Source: Planctomicrobium sp051465645 (GTDB lineage Bacteria; Planctomycetota; Planctomycetia; Planctomycetales; Planctomycetaceae). Taken from it: DNA of 64,000 bases. Shown here piece by piece: positions 52,975 through 61,117 of this stretch. A model generated the notes under the pieces. It saw nothing but the letters and a program-made list of their open reading frames with translations. It had not been told where the DNA came from and made no database searches. The first letter of the stretch is position 1. The number at the start of each line of letters is the position of its first letter. The translations under genes were made by a program, and so were the position numbers. The stretch lies in contig NZ_CP195790.1 in the NCBI RefSeq assembly GCF_051465645.1, forward strand, positions 2,294,001-2,358,000, read 5' to 3'.

Positions 52975-54837
52975 TTACTCGACCGTCACACTCTTCGCGA
53001 GATTACGTGGCCGGTCGACGTTACAGCCTCGCAGGAGTGCGATTTCATAAGCGAGCAACTGCAACGGAATGGACGTCACCAGTGGCTGCAGACACTCATC
53101 TGTCTCCGGAACGTAGATCACGTCATCAGCGATCTCAGCGATTCGCTTATCGCCTTCGCACGCAATCGCGATGACTGGCCCTTTCCTGGCTTTGACTTCT
53201 TCCAGATTGCTGATGATCTTGGGGTAGATCCCCCCCTTCGGCACAATGAACACACTCGGAGTGGCCTCGTCGACCAGAGCTAAGGGACCATGCTTCATCT
53301 CGGCAGCAGGATAACCTTCTGCATGGATATAGCTGATCTCTTTCAGTTTCAGCGCCCCTTCCAATGCGACTGGGAAGTTATAGAGTCGACCGAGATACAG
53401 GAAGTTGGTGCTTTTATGGTACTTGTCAGCGATTTCCTTAACCTTGTCGTGACAGGTCAATGCTTTCTCGACGTGATCAGGCATTGTTCGCAAAGCGCGA
53501 ATAATGTTTCGACCTGCCTGGTACGACATGTGTCGCATACGGCCGAAGAATAATGCCAGCAACGTCAACACGGTCACCTGAGACGTAAACGCCTTCGTTG
53601 AGGCCACACCCACTTCTGCCCCGGCGTGCAGGTACACCCCTCCGTCTGCCTCGCGGGCAATCGTTGATCCCACGACGTTACAGATCGCGAGTGTGGGGTG
53701 CCCTTTTCGTTTACACTCTCTCATCGCGGCGAGAGTATCGGCAGTCTCACCGCTCTGAGTGATCGCAAAGATCATCGTTCGATCGGTCAATGGAGGATTG
53801 CGATATCGAAGCTCACTCGCATACTCCACTTCGACTGGAATTCGAGCGAACTCCTCGATGAGGTACTCCCCGACAAGTCCTGCATGCCAGCTTGTTCCGC
53901 AGGCGGTCAACACAATGCGGTCGATGTGACGCAGTTGTTGGGAAGTGAGATTCAATCCCCCGAATACCGACGTGGCCTCATCTTCATCAAGTCGCCCACG
54001 CATTGCGTTTTCAATGGTGGTCGGCTGCTCGTAGATTTCCTTCAACATATAGTGAGCGAAGTCGCCCAACTCGATATCCGTCGAAACCTGATCCAGCGTT
54101 CGAATCGAAGGGGAAGTTCGCCCGGTATCCCGATGACGAATTTCCATCCCGTCTTCCGAGAGAATCGCGACCTCATGATCAGCCAGATAGACAACCTGAT
54201 CGGTGTACCCGATCAACGGCATCGCATCACTGGCAATAAAGTATTCGCCGTCCCCCACTCCAATTACGAGAGGGCTACCGCTGCGAGCGGCAATGAGAAC
54301 GCCCGGACAATCGCGGAACATCACCACGAGCCCGTAAGTCCCCTTCAATTTCCGCAGCGTCACTTCCAAAGCAGAAAGGCAAACTTTTGCCTGCGTCACA
54401 TCTTCGCCAAGCTTTGCAATCTCTTTCAGATGGTGAGTCAGCAGGTGAGCAATGACTTCCGTATCGGTGTCCGTGTTGAACGTGTAGCCGATTTGAGTGA
54501 GCTGATTTCGTAATGAGTTGTAGTTCTCGATTACACCGTTATGAACAAGCACAACCTCCCCATTCCCCCCAATGTGAGGGTGGGAGTTTTTATCACACGG
54601 CACCCCGTGAGTGGCCCAGCGCGTGTGCCCGATCCCGATTGTTCCGGAAACTGGAAGCTCGTCGACCAGCGCCGCCAGTTCCTTGACTCGCCCTGTCTTC
54701 TTGCGAATCGAAATCTGACCATCCTTCGCGACCGCAATGCCTGCACTGTCATAACCTCGGTATTCGAGACGATGCAGACCTTCTAACAGGAAGTTGGTGA
54801 CATCTCGGCCGCCGACATAACCAACGATTCCGCACAT
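52975..54837 (-). CDS. glmS: Glutamine-fructose-6-phosphate aminotransferase
   Basis: 620 residues from the ATG at 54837 (MCGIVGYVGGRDVTNFLLEG); Cys2 is the N-terminal nucleophile. The frame is open to 54918, but the enzyme must start at MCGIVG. Glutaminase domain 1-240 with GIGHTRWATHGVPCDKNSHP, then two SIS domains (TACGTSWHAGLVGEYLIEEF; SQSGETADTLA-type block in AITQSGETADTLAAMRECKR; LGRLYNFPVALEGALKLKEI) and the end RNLAKSVTVE. It makes glucosamine 6-phosphate for amino-sugar synthesis. No glmS ribozyme was recognised upstream. Confidence 0.98.
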   Translation of the reverse strand: MCGIVGYVGGRDVTNFLLEGLHRLEYRGYDSAGIAVAKDGQISIRKKTGRVKELAALVDELPVSGTIGIGHTRWATHGVPCDKNSHPHIGGNGEVVLVHNGVIENYNSLRNQLTQIGYTFNTDTDTEVIAHLLTHHLKEIAKLGEDVTQAKVCLSALEVTLRKLKGTYGLVVMFRDCPGVLIAARSGSPLVIGVGDGEYFIASDAMPLIGYTDQVVYLADHEVAILSEDGMEIRHRDTGRTSPSIRTLDQVSTDIELGDFAHYMLKEIYEQPTTIENAMRGRLDEDEATSVFGGLNLTSQQLRHIDRIVLTACGTSWHAGLVGEYLIEEFARIPVEVEYASELRYRNPPLTDRTMIFAITQSGETADTLAAMRECKRKGHPTLAICNVVGSTIAREADGGVYLHAGAEVGVASTKAFTSQVTVLTLLALFFGRMRHMSYQAGRNIIRALRTMPDHVEKALTCHDKVKEIADKYHKSTNFLYLGRLYNFPVALEGALKLKEISYIHAEGYPAAEMKHGPLALVDEATPSVFIVPKGGIYPKIISNLEEVKARKGPVIAIACEGDKRIAEIADDVIYVPETDECLQPLVTSIPLQLLAYEIALLRGCNVDRPRNLAKSVTVE

Positions 54838-55411
54838 TGTTTTTACCTTGGCAGAGTGAACCCAATCATCGACGTTGATCTTTCCTCTGGTCACATTCGC
54901 CAGTGGAAACAAAAGCATTCATTGATCTGAAAATGCATTGGAGACACGGAAAACACTCAAATTTGCGTCTTACAGCAGCCATCAGCAACCAGTTGCCTCA
55001 ACGCCGCAAATTTAGACATGAACCACACTAAGGTAGTTTAAAAATCGGGGTCAAGAGCATCCAAGTTTTGGATTTCCCCCAGCCCTCTTACCCCATCCGC
55101 CGCAGCCTGCCCCTTTGTTAATTCCGAGCACAATCTTCCCGTTGGCCTTGAGTCTCTTTGCGCTTTCGGTAACAGTTTGGCACGCTCCTGCCGAATAGCT
55201 CGAATATTCGGACTTTAGGAAAATCAGTACCTGTAGAGCCGTGTAATTTCCGATCTGGAAGTATAGGTACAAAGTCGCCAGGCGCGCACATTATATTCCA
55301 CAGGAATTCAGGCAACAGATCCCTCATCTGACTCGGCATCCTCGCCGTAAATGCCTGTGACTCGGACATGCAATGCATCCACTTGTGCACAACTTTCCGA
55401 ATGGGCAGCCA
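54838..55411. other. Divergent intergenic region, glmS / secreted protein
   Basis: About 570 bp. It holds the two divergent promoters. Minus-strand frames at 55051-55272 and 55118-55453 have no recognisable sequence. No riboswitch or ribozyme core seen. Confidence 0.5.
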
Positions 55412-57187
55412 ATGACCGGCGCAGAATCTCCTGCTGTCAGCAGGAAACGACAACTCCTCAAGAATCTGGGGTTTGCGCTGTGCCTTCCGGCATTTTTCGC
55501 CGGAGTTGCACCTGCTATCGCCTCGCCGCTCACCGTTGCATCAGCTGATTCCGCCACGGAAGGTGCATCTGTCGATCCGTTGATGAAAATTGTCGACGAA
55601 GCGATCGAAGTCACACGGATGCGGAACCTCGACTTCCAGCAACACACCCCCTGGCAAATTCTTCACGGGCTGCTTGCTCTCCGTGAGAATTATACGATCA
55701 AAAACGGAAACGAGTTCGTCAATGCACTCGATTTTCTGTCCACCAAAGCCCGTTACAAAGGCGAAGGCTGGTTCGAAAAGACGCAGCATGGCGGTCGCGC
55801 GCACCCCTACAACGGAACTCCGTACGACTTCGAAGGTCACGTGAACCAGACGATGGCGATCATTGCCATGTGCAATGTCCCACTGACCCACAAATTCCAT
55901 ACGGCGAATGGTCAAGTCGTCACGATGCAAGAAATGGTTCAACATGCACAATATGCATTGAACCCGAAAGATGAGTTGACTTGGACGTTGTGGTTCCTGA
56001 CACATTACGTTGATCAGGACGCAAGCTGGACAACTTCCTCTGGACAACGCTGGAACATGGAAGCTCTGGTTCGCAACCAGAATGCCGCTGCCATCAACAA
56101 TTCACCATGCGGTGGATGCCATAACCTGTTCGCAGTGGCTTATGCCCGAAATGCTTACATGCAGAAGCATGGACAGCTTCGCGGTGCCTGGCTGGAAGCG
56201 GATCAGCGTTTGCAACAATACATTTCCGCTGCCCAATCGATGCAGAATCGAGATGGGTCGTTCGCCACTCAATTCTTCCGCGCTCGGGGTCACAGCACTC
56301 AGTTCAATGAACGAATCAAAGCATCCGGCCACATGCTGGAATGGCTGCTGGTTGCTCTGCCGAAGAAGCGTCTGAATGAACAGTGGATGCGCAACGGGAT
56401 CTACAGCCTCGCAACCGACCTGATCACCAATGCGTCCCAGCCTGCGGACTGCGGCCCACTTTACCACTCCCTGCACGCACTCGTTCTCTACAAACAGCGA
56501 ATGCAAGGGGCAAACGCAGCCAACGCACAGGAGCAAACTGTTGCAAAGCCGCAGACCAAAAGTGACGCTGCCTCGGAACAGCAGGTAAATGTTCTGGCGA
56601 CTCCTGCAGCGACAACTGGCCAGGAATTCCAGACACCTGTTCAAACTACTCCAAAAGCCAGACTGCCAGTTCCAGGACCGATTAATCCTGCTCCACAGTC
56701 GACACCACCTGCCCTGCTGTCTCCTCCAACAAATCCAAACGAAGGTGACCGTCTCACGCCTCGCCAGGAACGTCTGGAGCGACTTCAGGATCGCCAGCGT
56801 CGCTTGAGAAAATCTTCAGCGAGCACAGACGACACATCAGAGATCGAAAGTGTCTCTGGCGAGAAGACTCTGGAAAAGATTCCATTGAGTCCTGTCCCAG
56901 GCGGCATGCCGATTTTCAAACCGACCGCATATGAGATGGTCAGTATCGATATCGAACCTGAACTGACTCCGGCCGAAGTCGACGAATTGCCTGCTCCAAA
57001 GCAACCTGAGCAGACTCCACCTCCAGTGCTAAAACCAGTTGAACCTGCCCCTGCAATGGCACCGGCGCCAGTCAGTCGCGAACCGGTGAAAGCGGAACCA
57101 AAAGGGACTCTGCCGACAGAAGCAGAGGCTCCTAAAGCCGCCGAAGAAGCAGCAGCTTCTGCCCCGGAAGAGCCTGAATACGACTAA
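55412..57187 (+). CDS. Secreted alpha-helical (toroid-like) protein with Pro-rich tail
   Basis: 591 residues from the ATG at 55412; an ATG at 55373 is possible. Signal peptide after a basic start: RKRQLLKNLGFALCLPAFFA ending GVAPAIA. Residues about 60-370 are helical hairpins with repeated HGLLALRENY, GHVNQTMAIIAMCNVPL, NMEALVRNQN, FRARGHSTQFNERIKASGHM and LEWLLVALPKKRLNEQWM, which recalls alpha/alpha toroids. The tail (370-591) is Pro/Ala/Glu-rich with low complexity. I recognise the family as planctomycete-specific; no function is known to me. Terminator after the gene. Confidence 0.75.
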   Translation: MTGAESPAVSRKRQLLKNLGFALCLPAFFAGVAPAIASPLTVASADSATEGASVDPLMKIVDEAIEVTRMRNLDFQQHTPWQILHGLLALRENYTIKNGNEFVNALDFLSTKARYKGEGWFEKTQHGGRAHPYNGTPYDFEGHVNQTMAIIAMCNVPLTHKFHTANGQVVTMQEMVQHAQYALNPKDELTWTLWFLTHYVDQDASWTTSSGQRWNMEALVRNQNAAAINNSPCGGCHNLFAVAYARNAYMQKHGQLRGAWLEADQRLQQYISAAQSMQNRDGSFATQFFRARGHSTQFNERIKASGHMLEWLLVALPKKRLNEQWMRNGIYSLATDLITNASQPADCGPLYHSLHALVLYKQRMQGANAANAQEQTVAKPQTKSDAASEQQVNVLATPAATTGQEFQTPVQTTPKARLPVPGPINPAPQSTPPALLSPPTNPNEGDRLTPRQERLERLQDRQRRLRKSSASTDDTSEIESVSGEKTLEKIPLSPVPGGMPIFKPTAYEMVSIDIEPELTPAEVDELPAPKQPEQTPPPVLKPVEPAPAMAPAPVSREPVKAEPKGTLPTEAEAPKAAEEAAASAPEEPEYD

Positions 57188-57243
57188 GCAACTCAGTCTG
57201 AGACTCATTCCGAGTCCATGACATTGAGCCCACGATGAATACA

Positions 57244-57280
57244 ACAAAACCCCTGTCGATGGCAGGGGTTTTGTCATTTT
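57244..57280. terminator. Bidirectional terminator
   Basis: Perfect 12-bp stem ACAAAACCCCTG / CAGGGGTTTTGT with loop TCGATGG and a T-tract on the plus side (CATTTT). It lies between the convergent secreted-protein gene and the 84-residue gene. Confidence 0.9.
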
Positions 57281-57292
57281 GGGAGACTGTGA

Positions 57293-57547
57293 TTATGTGG
57301 TTTTATTCCAACCGTCAACGTACGGGTCACTGAACAGGAGTTGAAGACGTTCTGCGCGGTCAACTCCCGGGCTGGCCACGATCTCAATCGCCTTCTTGAG
57401 CAGCCCCATTCTCGGATCATTCTCCGCGAGTTCTGACGATTCCGAGCGGGAAATGCGGTCAAATGCCGCAGCGAGATCGAGGAGACTGCAACGCAACTCA
57501 AGATAGTGACGGTCAAGAACTTGCTGGGCAGATTGAATTGATGCCAT
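57293..57547 (-). CDS. Small conserved planctomycete protein, function unknown
   Basis: 84 residues, ATG at 57547 with GGAG at about 10 nt. All-helical: QVLDRHYLELRCSLLDLAAA, FDRISRSESSELAENDPRMG, LLKKAIEIVASPGVDRAERL, QLLFSDPYVDGWNKTT. Composition and length are like several conserved planctomycete proteins found near his genes or alone. Cytoplasmic, probably dimeric by its helical-hairpin look; nothing more can be said. Confidence 0.7.
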   Translation of the reverse strand: MASIQSAQQVLDRHYLELRCSLLDLAAAFDRISRSESSELAENDPRMGLLKKAIEIVASPGVDRAERLQLLFSDPYVDGWNKTT

Positions 57548-57563
57548 GTTGAGATGCTCCGTT

Positions 57564-57637
57564 TAGACCGGTTCGGTCTCTCATGTGGCCGCACAACAGC
57601 CTTCTCGACTGGAGAAAAGCTGAATCCTGCGTACCAG
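57564..57637 (+). repeat. Family C short palindromic repeat, copy C4
   Basis: TAGACCGGTTCGGTCTCTCA, then TGTGGCCGCACAACAGCCTT, CTCGACTGGAGAAAAGCTGA and ATCCTGCGTACCAG. It starts 17 bp before the start codon of the 84-residue gene, overlapping its leader. Confidence 0.82.
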
Positions 57638-57674
57638 ATCCCCTGAATAATCTCTGGAAATGCTCCAGCAAGAA

Positions 57675-58559
57675 TCAGATTCGCACCACAACGCCGTGGT
57701 CTGCCAGATAAGCTTTTGTCTCGTTAATCGTATATTCACCGTAGTGAAAAATGCTCGCCGCAAGTGCCGCGCTCGCTCCGCCGGTGGTGACTGCTTCATA
57801 GAGGTGATGAGGCGATCCAGCTCCACCACTCGCAACCACAGGGATTTCGACGGCATTAGAGATTGCCGCAGTGACTTCAAGATCGAAGCCATCCTTTGTT
57901 CCATCTGCGTCCATGCTGGTCAGCACAATTTCACCGGCCCCGAGACGCTCGACTTCCTTTGCCCAGGAGACAGCATCCAGCCCCGTCGGCTTCCGTCCCC
58001 CATTGATATGCACGTCCCAATAAACACCTGACGCCGTGGGGTACTTCGTATGAAAGCGAGTTGCAAATCCCCCTTCAGTCGGCACTGGACGCTCACGCAC
58101 TCGCAGATCCTCAGGAACACCTTGAGCGGCCGCCAAAGCCGCTGGATCACCTGCCGGAACTCGCTTTGGATCAAGATTAACGACGATGCACTGACTCCCA
58201 AAACGCAGAGCCGCTTCGCGTATAAACTCTGGATTCTTCACTGCAGCGCTGTTAATCGACACTTTATCGCAACCTGCATTCAGCAGGCGTCGAATATCTT
58301 CCAGACTGCGAATCCCTCCCCCGACGGTCAGTGGCATAAAGCAGACTTCGCTTGTCCGCGCAACCACATCGAGAATGATGTCCCGCTGTTCATGGCTGGC
58401 CGTGATATCAAGAAAGACAAGCTCATCCGCCCCTTCGGCCTCATATCGGGCAGCAACGTCAACTGGATCACCGGCATCTCGCAGGTTCAGGAAGTTGACT
58501 CCCTTTACGACGCGACCAGCGTGAACATCCAGGCAGGGAATAATGCGTTTAGCCAACAT
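57675..58559 (-). CDS. hisF: Imidazole glycerol phosphate synthase cyclase subunit HisF with loop insertion
   Basis: 294 residues, about 35 longer than usual. TIM-barrel motifs: MLAKRIIPCLDVHAGRVVKG (catalytic Asp11), LTVGGGIRSLEDIRRLLNAG, DKVSINSAAV, CIVVNLDPKRV (catalytic Asp130), GAGEIVLTSMDADGTKDGFD and VVASGGAGSPHHL. It closes the imidazole ring in histidine synthesis with ammonia from HisH. The extra residues, about 135-180 (AGDPAALAAAQGVPEDLRVR and following), lie right after the strand carrying Asp130, on the catalytic face. hisH and hisA are not in the window. Confidence 0.95.
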   Translation of the reverse strand: MLAKRIIPCLDVHAGRVVKGVNFLNLRDAGDPVDVAARYEAEGADELVFLDITASHEQRDIILDVVARTSEVCFMPLTVGGGIRSLEDIRRLLNAGCDKVSINSAAVKNPEFIREAALRFGSQCIVVNLDPKRVPAGDPAALAAAQGVPEDLRVRERPVPTEGGFATRFHTKYPTASGVYWDVHINGGRKPTGLDAVSWAKEVERLGAGEIVLTSMDADGTKDGFDLEVTAAISNAVEIPVVASGGAGSPHHLYEAVTTGGASAALAASIFHYGEYTINETKAYLADHGVVVRI

Positions 58560-58873
58560 AGAGCGAATTTCGAATTGATGTGCAGTTTTCCGGCACGCAA
58601 AAACAGGATTTCATCAGGTGAAACTGCTGCGTAACCAGATCACAGGCCAAACCAGACCGGAGGTTGGTCTACCCTGCTTCAGGAATCATTCATCCACACG
58701 TTCATTACTTGCAGACTCCAGTTTAACGACTCTCATCGATGAACGGAATTTGACTCAATCAACAACTCCAGCCATACTCCGAATGGGCTACTCCCGGGTG
58801 GATTTTCTGTCCCTCAGAATTCTCCCGGCAGAACAAGGCCCATTTTCCCCAATTTTGAACCAAAGGAACACTC
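58560..58873. other. Divergent intergenic region, hisF / phosphomannomutase
   Basis: 314 bp. It should hold the promoters of both genes; no gene or clear hairpin seen. Confidence 0.5.
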
Positions 58874-60460
58874 GTGTTCGACCCGGCACTCTTCTTGCGT
58901 TCGGCGGATGTTCGCGGCCTTTACCCTAATCAGATCAACGAAGAGCTTGCCTGGTTCACCGGGAAATATTTCGCTCAAAGTCTGAAGGAACTGCTCGGGC
59001 TCCCTGCTCCGAAAGTTGTCGTCTGTCGCGACGGACGAGTTTCTTCACCGGCCATCTACTCAGCAGTGATTCAGGGGCTCGCGAGCGAAGGAGCCATTCC
59101 AATTGCCACAGGGCTGGCAACGACTGACATGATGCAATGGGCCGTCGGCGAAGAGCTGAACGGAGCCATTGCGGGAATCATGATCACCGCATCGCACAAC
59201 CCACCGGAATACAACGGGATCAAAGCCGTTGTGAAGAACAATGAAACCGGTGGCCTCGATATATTGAGACCTGTCGACCATCTGGCGCCACGATACGCGA
59301 AGGACGGCACCAACGGAGACGCTGCTCCAGCCACATCACTTCCGTTCCCACAGCAGGCAAGATTGCAGCTCCACGAGAAGTTTGTGGAAGCGGCCCTGTC
59401 TCGCTCAAAACGCATTAACAAAGCAACTGGCAAGATTGTCCTCGATCCAGGCAACGGAGTCGGGGGGCTCTTCCGTCCACTGCTGAAAACCGCATTGGCT
59501 GCACGCAAGTCAAAAGTCGAATTGCTGGCAGTTGCCGAACGGATCGACGGCACATTCCCGACACGCCCATCAAATCCCGGCTTACCGGGAGCCGTCAAAT
59601 TGCTTCAGGAAACCGTCATTGCAGAAGGGGCCGCATTCGGTGCCGCATTCGATGGCGATGCCGACCGTGTCTTCCTGGTCGATGAATGGGGACAGTTCGT
59701 TTCAGGGTCGCTCCTGCTGGCCGCTCTTGCCAAAAGAATGGTCGAAAACAACGGCGGCAAAGGGGCAGTTGTTTACTCTGCCGTTTCATCGTGGTTGGTC
59801 GCTGAAGCGGTTCGCGCTGCTGGCGGGACCCCGATCATTTCACGCGTCGGACAGGATGCGCTGAAAGTTGCTCTAATCAAGAAGGACGCCGTTTTCGGTG
59901 GCGAATCGTCCGCCCACTACAATTTCCCAGATACTTACTGCCTCGATTCCGGGTTATTCTCGCTTGTCACGTTCTGGGACATGCTCCTCGAATCCGGCAA
60001 GACCTGTTCACAGCTGTTGGGCGAACTGAAGCCGTGGCCGAACAGTGGCGAAGTCAACTTACGAGTTGAATGCAGCGACTGGAAATCGATGAGTACAGAG
60101 GTGATCACCAAGATCAAAGCCGAATACTCCGGCGAAGCGGCGAATGCCTATGTGCTGGACATTGACGGGGTCAGCGTCTTCTCGCCTAAGGTGCCGAAGT
60201 ACAAGACCGCCGACGACGTGTTCAAGATCGACAAAAAGAACGATCCAACAGGCCAAACCTACCGGGAAGTGCAGAAGTACACTCCAGACTGGTGGTTCAA
60301 CGTTCGAGCATCCAACAACGAGCCACTGCTGCGGATCAACTTCGAATCCAGCAGCGCCACCGAGGTCGCCGGGCGCACCTATTCATTGATCTCGAAGATT
60401 CGGGAGATTTGCGGGAGTCGAGCACGAATTGCCGTTCAAGATTGGGGCAGCTTGAAGTAA
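58874..60460 (+). CDS. Phosphomannomutase/phosphoglucomutase
   Basis: 528 residues, GTG start at 58874 with AAGGAA at a good distance. All four loops of the alpha-D-phosphohexomutase family are present: phosphoserine loop MITASHNPPEYNG near 105, metal loop AFDGDADRVF near 259, sugar loop FGGESSAHYNF near 342 and phosphate loop VRASNNEPLLRIN near 477. It interconverts hexose 1- and 6-phosphates for sugar-nucleotide synthesis. At 528 residues it is longer than E. coli ManB (about 456). Ends in a strong terminator. Confidence 0.92.
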   Translation: MFDPALFLRSADVRGLYPNQINEELAWFTGKYFAQSLKELLGLPAPKVVVCRDGRVSSPAIYSAVIQGLASEGAIPIATGLATTDMMQWAVGEELNGAIAGIMITASHNPPEYNGIKAVVKNNETGGLDILRPVDHLAPRYAKDGTNGDAAPATSLPFPQQARLQLHEKFVEAALSRSKRINKATGKIVLDPGNGVGGLFRPLLKTALAARKSKVELLAVAERIDGTFPTRPSNPGLPGAVKLLQETVIAEGAAFGAAFDGDADRVFLVDEWGQFVSGSLLLAALAKRMVENNGGKGAVVYSAVSSWLVAEAVRAAGGTPIISRVGQDALKVALIKKDAVFGGESSAHYNFPDTYCLDSGLFSLVTFWDMLLESGKTCSQLLGELKPWPNSGEVNLRVECSDWKSMSTEVITKIKAEYSGEAANAYVLDIDGVSVFSPKVPKYKTADDVFKIDKKNDPTGQTYREVQKYTPDWWFNVRASNNEPLLRINFESSSATEVAGRTYSLISKIREICGSRARIAVQDWGSLK

Positions 60461-60512
60461 GTCGAGCTCCTGTGCGTTCCAATTCCACTTCAACGCACGT
60501 TTCCAAAATTCG

Positions 60513-60554
60513 ATGGTGGCCGGCTCAGCGAAATGGGCCGGCCACCATTTTTTG
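60513..60554 (+). terminator. Rho-independent terminator of the phosphohexomutase gene
   Basis: 12-bp perfect stem ATGGTGGCCGGC / GCCGGCCACCAT, then TTTTTTG. Confidence 0.95.
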
Positions 60555-60663
60555 TTAACAGATAGAACGGTTCGATTTCGGAAGCGATTCAACTGCAGGC
60601 GCTGGAGTAAATGACACCATGATTCCGTGTCACAGCATCCACCACACCATCCTCCGATCTGCT

Positions 60664-60846
60664 TCAAAACACTTCGCGGCTTTTATCCGTTTGCTTGTCA
60701 CTTGCGCTCATCGCCACATGTATCTCGTCGCGCACCGCCTTGCGGACAATGAAGTACAGGGCCATTCCAATTCCGACGAGAACGCCAGCGTAAATGAGGA
60801 GTGACATGATTATGACAACGATTTCAACTGGGCCCACTCCGAACAT
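60664..60846 (-). CDS. Small single-helix membrane protein
   Basis: 60 residues from the ATG at 60846 with AAGGAG at 6 nt. One long hydrophobic helix (VEIVVIIMSLLIYAGVLVGI, then GMALYFIVRK) and a short charged tail AVRDEIHVAMSASDKQ. Of the size and type of small conserved membrane proteins in planctomycetes; function unknown. Confidence 0.65.
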   Translation of the reverse strand: MFGVGPVEIVVIIMSLLIYAGVLVGIGMALYFIVRKAVRDEIHVAMSASDKQTDKSREVF

Positions 60847-61117
60847 CACAAGCTCCTTGGCGTCTAAAGGTCCGACATCAATCTTCGGCCCCGTGTATTA
60901 GAATTTCCCTTTGCAATTACAGAACGAAACACTTTTTCATTCAGATCATTTTTTCATCGAAGTTTCTGGATTCATCAACTGAGGCTTTCGAATCGCTAAC
61001 CGCCGGAATACGCTATTTGAAGCAGTTCGATCGCATGCAATATCGTCACAGTCACTTATCACCGGTCCCAGCTGACCGGGTGTTCAGCGAGCATCATCAG
61101 GGGAGTCAACCTTGGGG

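Noticed and set aside
53698..54513. Plus-strand frame of 271 codons
   Set aside because: Antisense to glmS.
54838..55411. Possible glmS ribozyme or riboswitch upstream of glmS
   Set aside because: No conserved core could be recognised by eye; a covariance-model search would be decisive.
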